From positions 1-31,370 of the forward strand of contig JAEYAU010000155.1 in the NCBI GenBank assembly GCA_023404705.1: 31,370 nucleotides of DNA, written 5' to 3'. How positions within the stretch are numbered: the first letter of the stretch is position 1; each line of letters opens with the position of its first letter. The notes below the pieces were generated by a model. The model worked only from the letters and a program-made list of their open reading frames with translations. It was not told where the DNA came from and ran no database searches. The stretch comes from Pseudomonadota bacterium (GTDB lineage Bacteria > Pseudomonadota > Alphaproteobacteria > Rhizobiales > Xanthobacteraceae). Position numbers and translations under genes: made by a program. Positions 24,001 to 31,370 of the stretch are shown piece after piece.

Positions 24001-25926
24001 CGTCATTTCCGCGAGATCGACGTGGACATCACGACGACGCCGTTCACGGTGGCGGGCGTCGGCGACATGTCGGGTGACGTGTTCGGCAACGGCATGCTGC
24101 TCGAGCGCACCATTCGGCTGGTCGCCGCCTTCGATCACCGCGACATCTTCATCGATCCGGATCCGGACCCCGAGAAGAGCTTGGAGGAGCGCAAGCGCCT
24201 GTTCGCGTTGCCGCGCTCGAGCTGGCAGGACTACGACAAGCAGAAGATCTCTGCCGGCGGCGGCATCTATTCGCGCAGCGCCAAGGAGATCGCGCTGAGC
24301 GAAGCCGCCCGCGCCCTGCTCGGCCTCGCCGAGAAGGCAACGCCGCAGCAAGTCATGAACGCGATCCTCAAGCTGAACACGGACCTGCTCTGGTTCGGTG
24401 GCATCGGCACCTTCATTCGTGCCTCGAGCGAGGGCGACGATCAGGTCGGCGACCGCACCAACGATCCCATCCGCATCAGCGCCGCGGAGCTGCGCTGCCG
24501 CGTGATCGGCGAAGGCGCCAATCTCGGCATGACGCAGCGCGGGCGCATCGAGGCCGCCATGCGCGGCGTGCGCCTCAACACGGATGCGATCGACAACTCG
24601 GCCGGCGTCAACACATCGGACGTGGAGGTCAACATCAAGATCGCGCTGAGCGCGCCGCTGCGCGCCGGCACGCTCAGCATGCAGGACCGCGATGCGCTGC
24701 TCGCCAGCATGACGGACGAGGTGGCGGGCCTGGTGCTGCGCAACAACTATCAGCAGACGCTGGCGCTCTCGCTCGCGCAGCGGCGCGGCGTCGATGAGCT
24801 CGGCTTTCAGCAGCGGCTGATGCATGCGCTGGAAGCGCGCGGCATGCTCGACCGCGCCATCGAGTTCCTGCCCGACGACGCCGAGATCGCGGCGCGGCGC
24901 AAGCGCGAGCAGGGGCTCACGCGCCCCGAGCTCGCGGTGCTGCTCGCCTATGCGAAGCTCGCGCTGCACAGCGACCTGCTCGACTCGGCGGTTCCGGACG
25001 ATCCCTATCTCGGGCGCGAGCTTGCGCGCTATTTCCCGCGTGGGCTGGTGGAGCGTTTCCCGGAGGCGATCGAGGGCCACAGGCTGCGGCGCGAGATCAT
25101 CTCGACGCAGCTCTCCAATGCCATGATCAATCGCGGCGGCCCGTCGCTCGCGGTGCGGATCGCGGACCAGACCGGCGCATCGCCGGCCGCGATCGCGGCG
25201 GCCTTCACGGCGGTGCGCAACAGCTACGGGCTCACCGAGCTCAACAGCGAAATTGATGCACTCGACGGGAAGGTGAGCGGCAAGCTGCAGCTCGAACTCT
25301 ACGCGGCCGTGCAGGATCTGATGATCGACCGAATCGTCTGGTTCCTGCGCCACCTCGATCTCTCGAAGGGGCTCGCGGGCGTCGTGGATCACTATCGAGC
25401 CGGAATTGGTTCCATCGCGGCGATGCTCGATCGCGCGCTTTCGCCCGAGGCGCTCGCCGGACAGGAGACGCGACGGAACGAATTGCGCAATGCCGGCGTG
25501 CCGGAGGCGCTGGCGCAGCAGATCGCGAGCCTGCCGGCGCTCTCGGGCGCGACCGATATCGTGCTGGTCGCGGACGAGACCGGCAAAGCCGTGACCGACG
25601 TCGCGACCACCTACTTCGCGGCGGGCGCCTTCTTCCGGCTCGACCGCATTCTCGTCGCCGCACGCAGCGTCAAGGTGACGGACCACTTCGACTGGCTGGT
25701 GCTCGACCGCGCGCTGCAGGCAATCGCCGAGGCGCAGCGCCGGATCGCGGCGCAGATGCTGGCGAATGGCGCAGTGGGTACTCCCGCCGTCGACGCATGG
25801 GTTGCGCCGCGCGCCGACGAGGTCGAGCGGATTAGAACAACGGTTCATGACATCGCGGGATCGGGCCTGTCGCTGTCGAAGCTTTCCGTCGCCGCAAGCT
25901 TGCTTGGTGATCTTGTTCGACGCTGA
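21085..25926 (+). CDS. NAD-specific glutamate dehydrogenase, large 180-kDa type
   Basis: 1613 residues, the size of the GDH180 class that oxidises glutamate to 2-oxoglutarate and ammonia with NAD, mainly in catabolism. A long N-terminal regulatory region holds ACT-like segments (VLEIVNDDMPFLLDSVLAEL). The catalytic core carries RFGKVARGGIRWSDRPQDFR (RGGIRW at 821-826), EVLGLVKAQQVKNAVIVPVG and AKGGF with Lys857, then DKGTATFSDTANKIS, GVGDMSGDVFGNGMLLE and FGGIGTFI. The C-terminal part (about 1200-1613) is helical and typical of the class. GGGGAGG lies five bases before ATG 21085; the open frame begins 29 codons earlier but without support. Such enzymes are allosterically controlled in other bacteria. 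The gene stands alone, divergent from the AhpD-like gene. The same class is called gdhB in Pseudomonas aeruginosa. Confidence 0.96.
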   Translation: MDVETTPGTDEERIAKRLVELAGTILSGLRGDMPESFAELLFAHAAPEDLVRFEAREIASLAEDAWSFLKERKPGSAKVRFEARQGPIGADGIKSVAVLEIVNDDMPFLLDSVLAELTEQGVDVRLVVHPIFTVERDHTGSLVGFRGESPAVGAAIRESFIHIHVERIEDEQRRNNVLREIEKVLADVRVCVQDWRAMLSRVADAIAELRNNPPPLPVDEIAEAAQFLEWLVANNFTFLGVRDYALGQEGGDYEPHFESGLGILREPDVRVLRRGTDLVSITPEIMEFLKEPKALIITKANVRSRVHRRVHMDYIGVKRFDAEGRLVGEFRIVGLFTSTAYTRSTRTIPYLRRKVDALIKRSGFNVDSHSGKALINALEQYPRDELFQIDDELLYQFVMAVLHLDERPRVRVLPRRDRFDRFVSVIVFVPRERYDSSARVAIGNYLASVYQGRVSAFYPFFLEGPLVRVHFIIGRDRGETPNPDRATLEHAVTALVRTWVDGLAEAITLVHEPVKAHALTRRYREAFPLSYREVYAPAVAVADIRAIEALSPVRTLGAEFYSRKGQEGPSCGLKVWSREKPIPLSDRVPVLENMGFRVVDEHTYRIEPEDNGGTEVWLHDMMLDFADTGAFDLEALKQRLEAAFIIVMRSRAENDGYNALVLTAGLQWREVALLRAISRYLRQIRIAYSQDYMWATLKKHHGVAGALVRLFHARFDPCVEGSAEERAAREKEIAQEIEAALAAVESLDEDRILRHFLNAVQVALRTNFYQIDDGGQPKGTIAIKFDSRRIDGLPLPRPLYEISVYSPRVEGVHLRFGKVARGGIRWSDRPQDFRTEVLGLVKAQQVKNAVIVPVGAKGGFVPKQLVPGAPRDQIQAEGIAAYTLFVSSMLDITDNLGSDGVIPPANVVRHDGDDPYLVVAADKGTATFSDTANKISLDHGFWLGDAFASGGSAGYDHKEMGITARGAWEAVRRHFREIDVDITTTPFTVAGVGDMSGDVFGNGMLLERTIRLVAAFDHRDIFIDPDPDPEKSLEERKRLFALPRSSWQDYDKQKISAGGGIYSRSAKEIALSEAARALLGLAEKATPQQVMNAILKLNTDLLWFGGIGTFIRASSEGDDQVGDRTNDPIRISAAELRCRVIGEGANLGMTQRGRIEAAMRGVRLNTDAIDNSAGVNTSDVEVNIKIALSAPLRAGTLSMQDRDALLASMTDEVAGLVLRNNYQQTLALSLAQRRGVDELGFQQRLMHALEARGMLDRAIEFLPDDAEIAARRKREQGLTRPELAVLLAYAKLALHSDLLDSAVPDDPYLGRELARYFPRGLVERFPEAIEGHRLRREIISTQLSNAMINRGGPSLAVRIADQTGASPAAIAAAFTAVRNSYGLTELNSEIDALDGKVSGKLQLELYAAVQDLMIDRIVWFLRHLDLSKGLAGVVDHYRAGIGSIAAMLDRALSPEALAGQETRRNELRNAGVPEALAQQIASLPALSGATDIVLVADETGKAVTDVATTYFAAGAFFRLDRILVAARSVKVTDHFDWLVLDRALQAIAEAQRRIAAQMLANGAVGTPAVDAWVAPRADEVERIRTTVHDIAGSGLSLSKLSVAASLLGDLVRR

Positions 25927-26015
25927 GTCCGACACGACGTCCACACACGCGCACATAGCACACTTGCAACCTCAAGCAGTTGCACGCGCGCGCGAGGTTG
26001 TGCGATACCTTTGAG

Positions 26016-26031
26016 CAGCGCGATTCGTCGC
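26016..26031. terminator. Hairpin with TTCG loop after glutamate dehydrogenase
   Basis: GCGCGA-TTCG-TCGCGC, a perfect 6-base stem about 90 bases after the dehydrogenase stop, in the leader of the MFS gene. No T tract; a weak terminator or mRNA-stabilising structure. Confidence 0.3.
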
Positions 26032-26081
26032 GCCAACGGATAACAAAGGCCGACCCACGGCCTCACGGGGGAAGAGGCGAC

Positions 26082-27491
26082 TTGCCTCCGTCTTCGATGA
26101 CTGCGTCGGCCACTCGGCCAGCTCCGCGCTCCGCGCTTCTCGGCTGGGTCCTGTTCGATTGGGCCGCGCAGCCGTTCTTCACGCTCATCATCACCTTCGT
26201 CTACGCGCCGTTCTTCGCATCGGCGATCGCGGCCGATCCGGTGCAGGGTCAGGCCATGTGGGGCTTCGCGACCGCGGCGGCGGGTCTCGTCATCGCGTTC
26301 TGCTCGCCGGTGCTCGGCGCGATCGCGGATGCGGGCGGCCGGCGCAAGCCGTGGATCGCCACGTTCGGTCTGCTGATAGTCGTCGGCTCCGCGCTGCTCT
26401 GGTACGGCAGGCCGGGCGCGCCGGAAACGATCCCGCTCGTGCTCGCCGCCTACGTGATCGGCACCATCGGCATCGAGTTCGCGACCGTGTTCAACAATGC
26501 GATGATGCCGTCGCTGGTCCCGCCCGAGCAGGTCGGCCGGCTCTCGGGTACCGGATGGGCGACGGGCTATATCGGCGGCCTCATCAGCCTCGTCATCGTG
26601 CTCGGCTTCCTGGCTGGCAATCCCCAGACCGGCAAGACGCTGATCGGTGTCACGCCGCTGTTCGGGCTCGATCCGCTGCTGCGCGAGGGCGACCGCGCGG
26701 CCGGGCCGCTCACCGCGGTCTGGTTCATGATCTTCATCCTGCCGCTGTTCCTGTTCACGCCGGATCGGCCACCCGGTCTGCCCCTGGTCAGCGCGGTGCG
26801 CACCGGCCTCGCCATGGTGGCGGACACGCTCCGCCATCTGCCGAAGCACCGCAACACGACGCTCTTCCTGATCGCCAACCTGATCTACACGGACGGCATG
26901 GTGGCGCTGTTCGCGTTCGGCGGCATCTATGCGGCCGGCACCTTCGGCTGGGGTACGATCCAGATCGGCGTGTTCGGGATCCTGCTCAACATCACGGCGA
27001 CGTTTGGTGCCTATCTCGGCGGCAAGCTCGACGACAAGCTGGGGCCGAAGCCCGTGATCATCGGCAGCCTCATCATTCTGATCATCGCGATCACCGCGTT
27101 CCTCTCGATCGGGCGCGACTACGTGTTCTTCGTCGTGCCGGTCGAGCCGCCCGCCCCGAATGCGCCGATGTTCGCGGCCGCGGGCGAGCGCGTCTATATC
27201 GCGATCGGCCTGATCATCGGGATCGCGGTCGGGCCCGCGCAAGCGGCTTCACGCACGCTGCTGGTGCGGCTCGCGCCGGAGGAGAAGGTCACGCAGTATT
27301 TCGGCCTGTTCGCGCTTTCTGGAAAGGTCACGTCCTTTCTCGGCCCGTTCCTGGTCGCGGTGGTGACCACGGCGGCGGCGAGCCAGAAGGCCGGCATGGC
27401 GGTGCTGATCTTCTTCTTCGCGGTCGGCGCGCTGGTGCTGAGCCGGGTCAGCGTGAATCAGGTCAGTGCCGGAAGTGCCGCACGCCGGTGA
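26082..27491 (+). CDS. MFS transporter of the UMF1/Atg22-like family
   Basis: About 469 residues with 12 predicted membrane segments. The start of the first helix, ALLGWVLFDWAAQPFFTLII, followed by TFVYAPFFA, is characteristic of the Atg22-like/UMF1 group. Further marks are AIADAGGRRKPWIATFG between helices 2 and 3, FNNAMMPSLVPPEQVGRLSG, GWATGYIGG and YLGGKLDDKLGPKPVIIGS. Yeast Atg22 exports amino acids from the vacuole; bacterial substrates are unknown. Two starts compete: TTG 26082 with AGAGG five bases upstream, and ATG 26097 without a binding site; the former is given. The gene converges on purH and their 3' ends overlap by 29 bases. Confidence 0.9.
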   Translation: MPPSSMTASATRPAPRSALLGWVLFDWAAQPFFTLIITFVYAPFFASAIAADPVQGQAMWGFATAAAGLVIAFCSPVLGAIADAGGRRKPWIATFGLLIVVGSALLWYGRPGAPETIPLVLAAYVIGTIGIEFATVFNNAMMPSLVPPEQVGRLSGTGWATGYIGGLISLVIVLGFLAGNPQTGKTLIGVTPLFGLDPLLREGDRAAGPLTAVWFMIFILPLFLFTPDRPPGLPLVSAVRTGLAMVADTLRHLPKHRNTTLFLIANLIYTDGMVALFAFGGIYAAGTFGWGTIQIGVFGILLNITATFGAYLGGKLDDKLGPKPVIIGSLIILIIAITAFLSIGRDYVFFVVPVEPPAPNAPMFAAAGERVYIAIGLIIGIAVGPAQAASRTLLVRLAPEEKVTQYFGLFALSGKVTSFLGPFLVAVVTTAAASQKAGMAVLIFFFAVGALVLSRVSVNQVSAGSAARR

Positions 27492-29055
27492 ACACCATGG
27501 CGATGCCATGGTCGTCGGCCGCCTTGATCACCTCGTCGTCGCGCATGGAGCCGCCCGGCTGAATGACCGCCGTGGCGCCCGCCTCGATCGCGACCAGCAG
27601 ACCGTCCGCGAACGGGAAGAAGGCGTCCGACGCGACCACTGAGCCCTTGGTGAGCGGCGCCGCAAGCTTTGCCTCACGCGCCGCGTCCTCGGCCTTGCGT
27701 GCTGCGATGCGTGCCGAGTCGACGCGGCTCATCTGGCCGGCGCCGATGCCGACGGTGGCGCGGTCCTTGGCGTAGACGATGGTGTTCGACTTCACGTGCT
27801 TGGCGACGCGGAACGCGAAGCGCAGATCCGCGAGCTCCGCTTCGGTGGGACTGCGCTTGGTCACGCTCTGCAGCTGCATCTCGTCGACCACAGCGTTGTC
27901 ACGCGATTGCACCAGCAGCCCGCCCGCGACGGTCTTCGCGGTCATGCCATGCTGGCGCGGGTCGGGCAGGCCGCCGGCGAGCAGCAGGCGGAGGTTCTTC
28001 TTCGCGCCCACGATAGCGATCGCCTCCTCGCTGGCGTCGGGCGCGATGATCACCTCGGTGAAAATCTCCGTGATGGCGCGCGCCGACTCGGCATCGAGCG
28101 GACGGTTGAGCGCGACGATGCCGCCGAAGGCCGAGACCGGATCGCAGGCGAGCGCCTTGCGATAGGCCTCGATGATGCTCGTGCCCTCCGCGACTCCGCA
28201 CGGATTGGCGTGCTTGACGATGACGACGCCGGCGGTGCGCTTGGGATCGAACTCGGCAACGCATTCGTAAGCCGCATCGGTGTCGTTGATATTGTTGTAG
28301 GAGAGCTGCTTGCCCTGCACTTGGCGCGCGCTGGCGACGCCGAAGCGGCGCTCGCCGGTCGCATAGAAGGCGGCGCTCTGGTGCGGGTTCTCGCCGTAGC
28401 GCAGCGCCTCGACCAGACGGCCGCCGAAGGCGCGATAGGCGGGCGCCGGATCCTGCAGCTCGGCCGCGAACCAGTTCGAGATCGCGGCGTCATAAGCGGC
28501 CGTGCGCGCATAGGCCTTGGCGGCGAGCGCCTTGCGCAGGCCCAGGGTCGTCGCGCCGTCATGCGCGGCGAGCTCGGCCAGCACCTTGGCGTAATCCTCG
28601 GGCTCGACCACCACGGCGACGTCGGCGTGGTTCTTCGATGCCGCGCGGATCATCGCGGGCCCACCAATGTCGATGTTCTCGACGCAGTCGTCATAGGCCG
28701 CGCCCTTCGCGACCGTTGCCTCGAACGGATAGAGATTCACGACCAGCAGATCGATCGGCGCGATACCGTGCTGGCTCATCGCTGCGCGATGAGCTTCATC
28801 GTCGCGAATCGCGAGCAGACCGCCATGCACCTTGGGATGCAGCGTCTTCACGCGGCCGTCCATCATCTCGGGGAAGCCCGTGAGGTCGGACACGTCGCGC
28901 ACCGCGAGGCCCGCGTCAGCCAAAGCCTTGCGCGTGCCGCCGGTCGAGACCAGCTCGATGCCGCGACCCGAGAGCGCGCGGGCGAAATCGATCAGGCCGG
29001 TTTTATCGGAGACGGACAGGAGCGCGCGGGTGACGCGGCGAAGGCGTTCGGTCAT
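27463..29055 (-). CDS. purH: Bifunctional AICAR transformylase/IMP cyclohydrolase
   Basis: 530 residues, the normal PurH length; it catalyses the last two steps of IMP synthesis (AICAR to FAICAR with 10-formyl-tetrahydrofolate, then ring closure). The N-terminal MGS-like cyclohydrolase domain (1-about 200) has LLSVSDKTGLIDFARAL, ELVSTGGTRKAL, GRVKTLHPKVHGGLL and VVNLYPFEATVA. The transformylase domain has LRYGENPHQSAAFY, KQLSYNNINDTDAAYEC, VIVKHANPCGVAEG and SDAFFPFADG. The protein ends VFTGVRHFRH. The ATG overlaps the stop of the upstream heparinase-like gene (ATGA), so translation is probably coupled; there is little independent Shine-Dalgarno sequence. Its 3' end overlaps the MFS gene by 29 bases on the opposite strand. 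Confidence 0.97.
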   Translation of the reverse strand: MTERLRRVTRALLSVSDKTGLIDFARALSGRGIELVSTGGTRKALADAGLAVRDVSDLTGFPEMMDGRVKTLHPKVHGGLLAIRDDEAHRAAMSQHGIAPIDLLVVNLYPFEATVAKGAAYDDCVENIDIGGPAMIRAASKNHADVAVVVEPEDYAKVLAELAAHDGATTLGLRKALAAKAYARTAAYDAAISNWFAAELQDPAPAYRAFGGRLVEALRYGENPHQSAAFYATGERRFGVASARQVQGKQLSYNNINDTDAAYECVAEFDPKRTAGVVIVKHANPCGVAEGTSIIEAYRKALACDPVSAFGGIVALNRPLDAESARAITEIFTEVIIAPDASEEAIAIVGAKKNLRLLLAGGLPDPRQHGMTAKTVAGGLLVQSRDNAVVDEMQLQSVTKRSPTEAELADLRFAFRVAKHVKSNTIVYAKDRATVGIGAGQMSRVDSARIAARKAEDAAREAKLAAPLTKGSVVASDAFFPFADGLLVAIEAGATAVIQPGGSMRDDEVIKAADDHGIAMVFTGVRHFRH

Positions 29056-30800
29056 AGCGGCAACTCGGGTTCCCTGCGGGCCGTGCGGCGCGGATTGCTT
29101 TCTGCTGGATCCACATACGCGAAAGTCCAGTGCACATGCGAGGCCTGTCGCGCCTGTCCGTAGATCACAATTTGCGTCGTCCGCCGCGGCCCGTCGGGAC
29201 CCGCCAGGAAGACGCTCTCCTCGAGCTCGACCTGGTCTTCGTGAGCGTTGAAGGTCCACACCTCGCGGCTCGGCAGCATCAGCATGGCGCCGCGCCCGTC
29301 CGAGAGGCGGCTGACCTTGACGAGCGGGTGAAGGTGGAAGCGAACCGCGAAGGCGTCGGGGCCGCGCGTCGGCAAGTGCTGGCCGCGCGAGGGCGCGAAC
29401 ACGTCCTCGCCTTCGATGCGGCGGCCGTCCGCCGAGAGCCGCAAGGTGCGCTGATGGATGACCCCGAAGCGGTCCGCATAGCCGTTGTGCGAGGCGCGCA
29501 GCTCCGGGCCGTTGTCGTCATCGTGGCGCTCGACCGGGACGTCGCTCGGCCCCGAGACGATCGGCGCGCCGACCAGCTTGCGCAGCGGCCCGCCCGTGAG
29601 GAAGCGCGCCGACGAGGTGTCGTTGAAGGTCACCGTGGAATGCGCCGCGGTGGCCCGCGCGACATGGCGCCAGGTGTCGCGGCTGGTCGCGGGCAGCCCG
29701 CAATTGACGACGATGCGGTGGGTCTTCGACGAGAGCTCGAACGAGAGGCAGCCCGCATGCGCCTCCTGGCTCATGGCGAGCGGCGGCGGACGGCCGGTAT
29801 CGACCAGCACCACGCTCTCACCCGCCTGCAGGCGCTGATAGCCCGCATGCGGCGCGTTTGTGACGGGCGCGCCGCGCGCGTCATCATAAGCGAGAACAGT
29901 GGCGAGCAAGTCAGGCGCGGTCGGGCCCATGCCGTTGAACAAGCCGAAGCTGCCGTCGCCGTGACGGAAGAAGCGCAGCATCGGCATCATGCGATCGATG
30001 GCATTGAGCAGAGCGGGCGGCGGCGGCACATTGCGCGCCGCATAGGCCTGCCGAAGCGGGAGCAGATCGAGCAGCAGCTCGATCAGCACGCCGGGATTGC
30101 GGCTCACATGCGCGCCGTCGGGCAGGATCTGGCGCCCGAGCTCGCCGATCAGGCGAGCCGTCATCGTCTTCAAGAGGCGCGCCTGGCCCTGCATGCACAG
30201 GCCCGCATAGGTGAGAGCGATGATCGCCTGCAGCTTTGGGACGCCGTCGCGCGCGCCCGGCATCGCGCGCCGCAAGTAGCGCACCTGGCGCGTGAGGTTG
30301 CGCAGGAAGCGCCGGTAGAAGCGCATGTCGGCTTCGTTGAGCAGCAGCGGCGCCTGGCTGAGCCAGGAGATGATCCGCCGCGCCACGATCTCGGGCCGCC
30401 AAGCGGTCGGGTCCGCGGTGTTCTGGAGCGACATCCACTCGTCCACCAGCGCGCGCGCATTGGCGCGGGTGATGCCCGACTCGGCGGCGCGCAAGTGGCG
30501 CAGCCAGCCGAAGCCGAGCAGGGTGTCGGCCCATTCCTCGGAGGGCGGCTCCATCTCGAAGGGCGAGCGCCCATCGCAGGCCACGATCTTGCCCGCAAAG
30601 GCGAAGCGGCCCGCATAGATCTCGCTGGCGCGGGTCGGGTCGGCGGTGCGCAGGTCCTGGGGCGCGATCAGCAGGCGGTCGGAGACCGGGGCAAAACGCC
30701 AGCGCAACAGCGGGTTCACACGGCCGACGGCCATGCGCACACCACTGCGCGCTGAAAACAGCGCAAGCCTCACTTGCTCCGCGATCGACCCGCGGGCCAT
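29052..30800 (-). CDS. Heparinase II/III family protein
   Basis: 582 residues from MARGSIAEQ at 30800, where GAGGGG lies six bases upstream. The N-terminal two-thirds is the alpha-toroid of polysaccharide lyases (about 90-330: WRPEIVARRIISWLSQAPLL, LIGELGRQILPDGAHVSRNP, GDGSFGLFNGMG). The C-terminal beta-sandwich follows (HAGCLSFELSSKTHRIVVNC, STVTFNDTSS, GYADRFGVIHQRTLRLS). Members cleave uronate-containing polysaccharides or act on cell-surface glycans. The rsmB-heparinase-purH order is, from memory, common in rhizobia and suggests a housekeeping envelope role rather than heparin use. No signal peptide is obvious. Its stop overlaps the purH start. A GGGCGC/GCGCCC hairpin precedes it. Confidence 0.9.
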   Translation of the reverse strand: MARGSIAEQVRLALFSARSGVRMAVGRVNPLLRWRFAPVSDRLLIAPQDLRTADPTRASEIYAGRFAFAGKIVACDGRSPFEMEPPSEEWADTLLGFGWLRHLRAAESGITRANARALVDEWMSLQNTADPTAWRPEIVARRIISWLSQAPLLLNEADMRFYRRFLRNLTRQVRYLRRAMPGARDGVPKLQAIIALTYAGLCMQGQARLLKTMTARLIGELGRQILPDGAHVSRNPGVLIELLLDLLPLRQAYAARNVPPPPALLNAIDRMMPMLRFFRHGDGSFGLFNGMGPTAPDLLATVLAYDDARGAPVTNAPHAGYQRLQAGESVVLVDTGRPPPLAMSQEAHAGCLSFELSSKTHRIVVNCGLPATSRDTWRHVARATAAHSTVTFNDTSSARFLTGGPLRKLVGAPIVSGPSDVPVERHDDDNGPELRASHNGYADRFGVIHQRTLRLSADGRRIEGEDVFAPSRGQHLPTRGPDAFAVRFHLHPLVKVSRLSDGRGAMLMLPSREVWTFNAHEDQVELEESVFLAGPDGPRRTTQIVIYGQARQASHVHWTFAYVDPAESNPRRTARREPELPL

Positions 30801-30839
30801 ACGCGCCCCTCGCCCCCCAATGCTGGTCACCCCATCCAC

Positions 30840-30858
30840 GGGCGCCAAGATAGCGCCC
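30840..30858. other. Hairpin between the methyltransferase and heparinase-like genes
   Basis: GGGCGC-CAAGATA-GCGCCC in the 117-base gap between two minus-strand genes. No T tract. Possibly a partial terminator that reduces read-through into the heparinase-purH pair. Confidence 0.3.
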
Positions 30859-30917
30859 ACGCGATTCGCGGCCAACCAAAGCTAGGTGAATCGGTAAACC
30901 GGGCAGATCCAAGGACG

Positions 30918-31370
30918 TCAGCGGCGGACCAGCCGGGCGACGTAGAAGCCGTCGAGACCCGCCATTCGGGGCTCCGAATCGGGCAAATGGCAGGGCAGGG
31001 TGCGCAAATCGCCCGCCGGGGTGAGGAATTCACCACATTCGCCGACTTCGGCCGCCGCGATGGGGCGGCGCTCGACTGCGGGCTGGCGCTCGAGCAGGGC
31101 TTGGACTTGCGCCTCGCCTTCCTCCGGCTCGAGCGAGCAGGTGCAGTAGACGATCGTTCCGCCCGGCGCCGTGAGCTCGACCGCGTGATCGAGCAGGCGG
31201 CGCTGCAGCTCGACCAGCGCGCCGATGTCGTCCTCGCGCTTGAGCCAGGGAATGTCGGGATGCCGACGTATGGTGCCTGTGGAAGAGCAGGGTGCGTCGA
31301 TCAGCACGGCCTCGAACGGCTCGGCCTGCCACGTGGTGGCGTCGGCCTCGATCGTCTCGGCCGTAAGGCC
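30918..31370 (-). CDS. RsmB/NOP family rRNA cytosine-C5 methyltransferase (C-terminal part)
   Basis: The last 150 codons of a gene that continues past the right edge. Two catalytic signatures of RNA m5C methyltransferases are present: motif IV LIDAPCSSTGTIRRHPDIPW with the PC cysteine, and motif VI IVYCTCSLEPEEGEAQV, whose TCS cysteine is the nucleophile. The end, LPCHLPDSEPRMAGLDGFYV then ARLVRR, is typical for RsmB-like enzymes, which methylate 16S rRNA with SAM. The N-terminal NusB-like domain that would separate RsmB from RsmF-like members lies outside the window, so no symbol is assigned. It is upstream of the heparinase-like and purH genes on the same strand. Confidence 0.92.
   Translation of the reverse strand, partial: GLTAETIEADATTWQAEPFEAVLIDAPCSSTGTIRRHPDIPWLKREDDIGALVELQRRLLDHAVELTAPGGTIVYCTCSLEPEEGEAQVQALLERQPAVERRPIAAAEVGECGEFLTPAGDLRTLPCHLPDSEPRMAGLDGFYVARLVRR

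Noticed and set aside
20917..25956. A 1679-codon open frame antisense to the whole glutamate dehydrogenase gene
   Set aside because: It mirrors the sense gene's codon phase in very GC-rich DNA, which removes stops on the other strand. The translation is an Arg/Asp/His/Ala-rich composition with no domain. The sense gene has clear catalytic motifs throughout.

Overview
The window is GC-rich chromosomal DNA with densely packed genes. It most likely comes from an alphaproteobacterium of the Hyphomicrobiales (Bradyrhizobium/Xanthobacteraceae-like). The grounds are the giant NAD-glutamate dehydrogenase, the order rsmB / heparinase-like / purH, the CnoX-LON-Trm112 group near a UbiH-type hydroxylase, two complete or partial TctCBA-type uptake loci, and dispersed palindromes of a kind common in that order, including a GCATGATC...GATCATGC unit at 2736-2780. 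The species cannot be named from sequence alone. I found no phage genes, transposase, integrase or CRISPR array.

Layout. 1-2.7 kb: the start of a collagen-like lipoprotein running off the left edge, a UbiH/COQ6-type FAD hydroxylase, a glutathione S-transferase and Trm112. 2.8-3.8 kb: a stand-alone LigC-type ATP-dependent DNA ligase with a palindromic repeat on each side. 4.0-6.3 kb, minus strand: a ProXp-type tRNA-editing protein, a CnoX-like thioredoxin/TPR protein and a stand-alone LON substrate-binding domain, all quality-control functions. 6.6 kb: tRNA-Gly(GCC), followed by four tandem hairpins. 6.85-9.0 kb: a PAS-GGDEF-EAL protein for cyclic di-GMP turnover. 9.3-11.5 kb: a GFA-family zinc protein and gamma-glutamyltranspeptidase, both linked to glutathione. 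11.6-14.7 kb: a complete tctCBA-type tripartite transporter. 14.7-18.5 kb: a TPM-like membrane protein, a Tat-exported cyclase-family hydrolase with its own TctC-type binding protein, and an exported alpha/beta hydrolase.

18.7-20.1 kb is the most unfamiliar stretch. It holds two overlapping genes of unknown function in less GC-biased sequence. The first encodes a two-helix membrane protein with halves that resemble an acyl carrier protein but no phosphopantetheine serine. The second begins at a TTG that overlaps the first gene's stop. 20.2-25.9 kb: an AhpD-like protein divergent from the 1613-residue NAD-glutamate dehydrogenase. 26.1-31.4 kb: an Atg22/UMF1-like MFS permease converging on (and overlapping) purH, which is coupled by ATGA to a heparinase II/III-like gene downstream of a truncated rsmB-family methyltransferase.

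At least three genes appear to start at TTG (lipoprotein, alpha/beta hydrolase, second unknown protein) and the MFS gene may do so too. Many long open frames antisense or out of phase with real genes are by-products of the high GC content and were left out.
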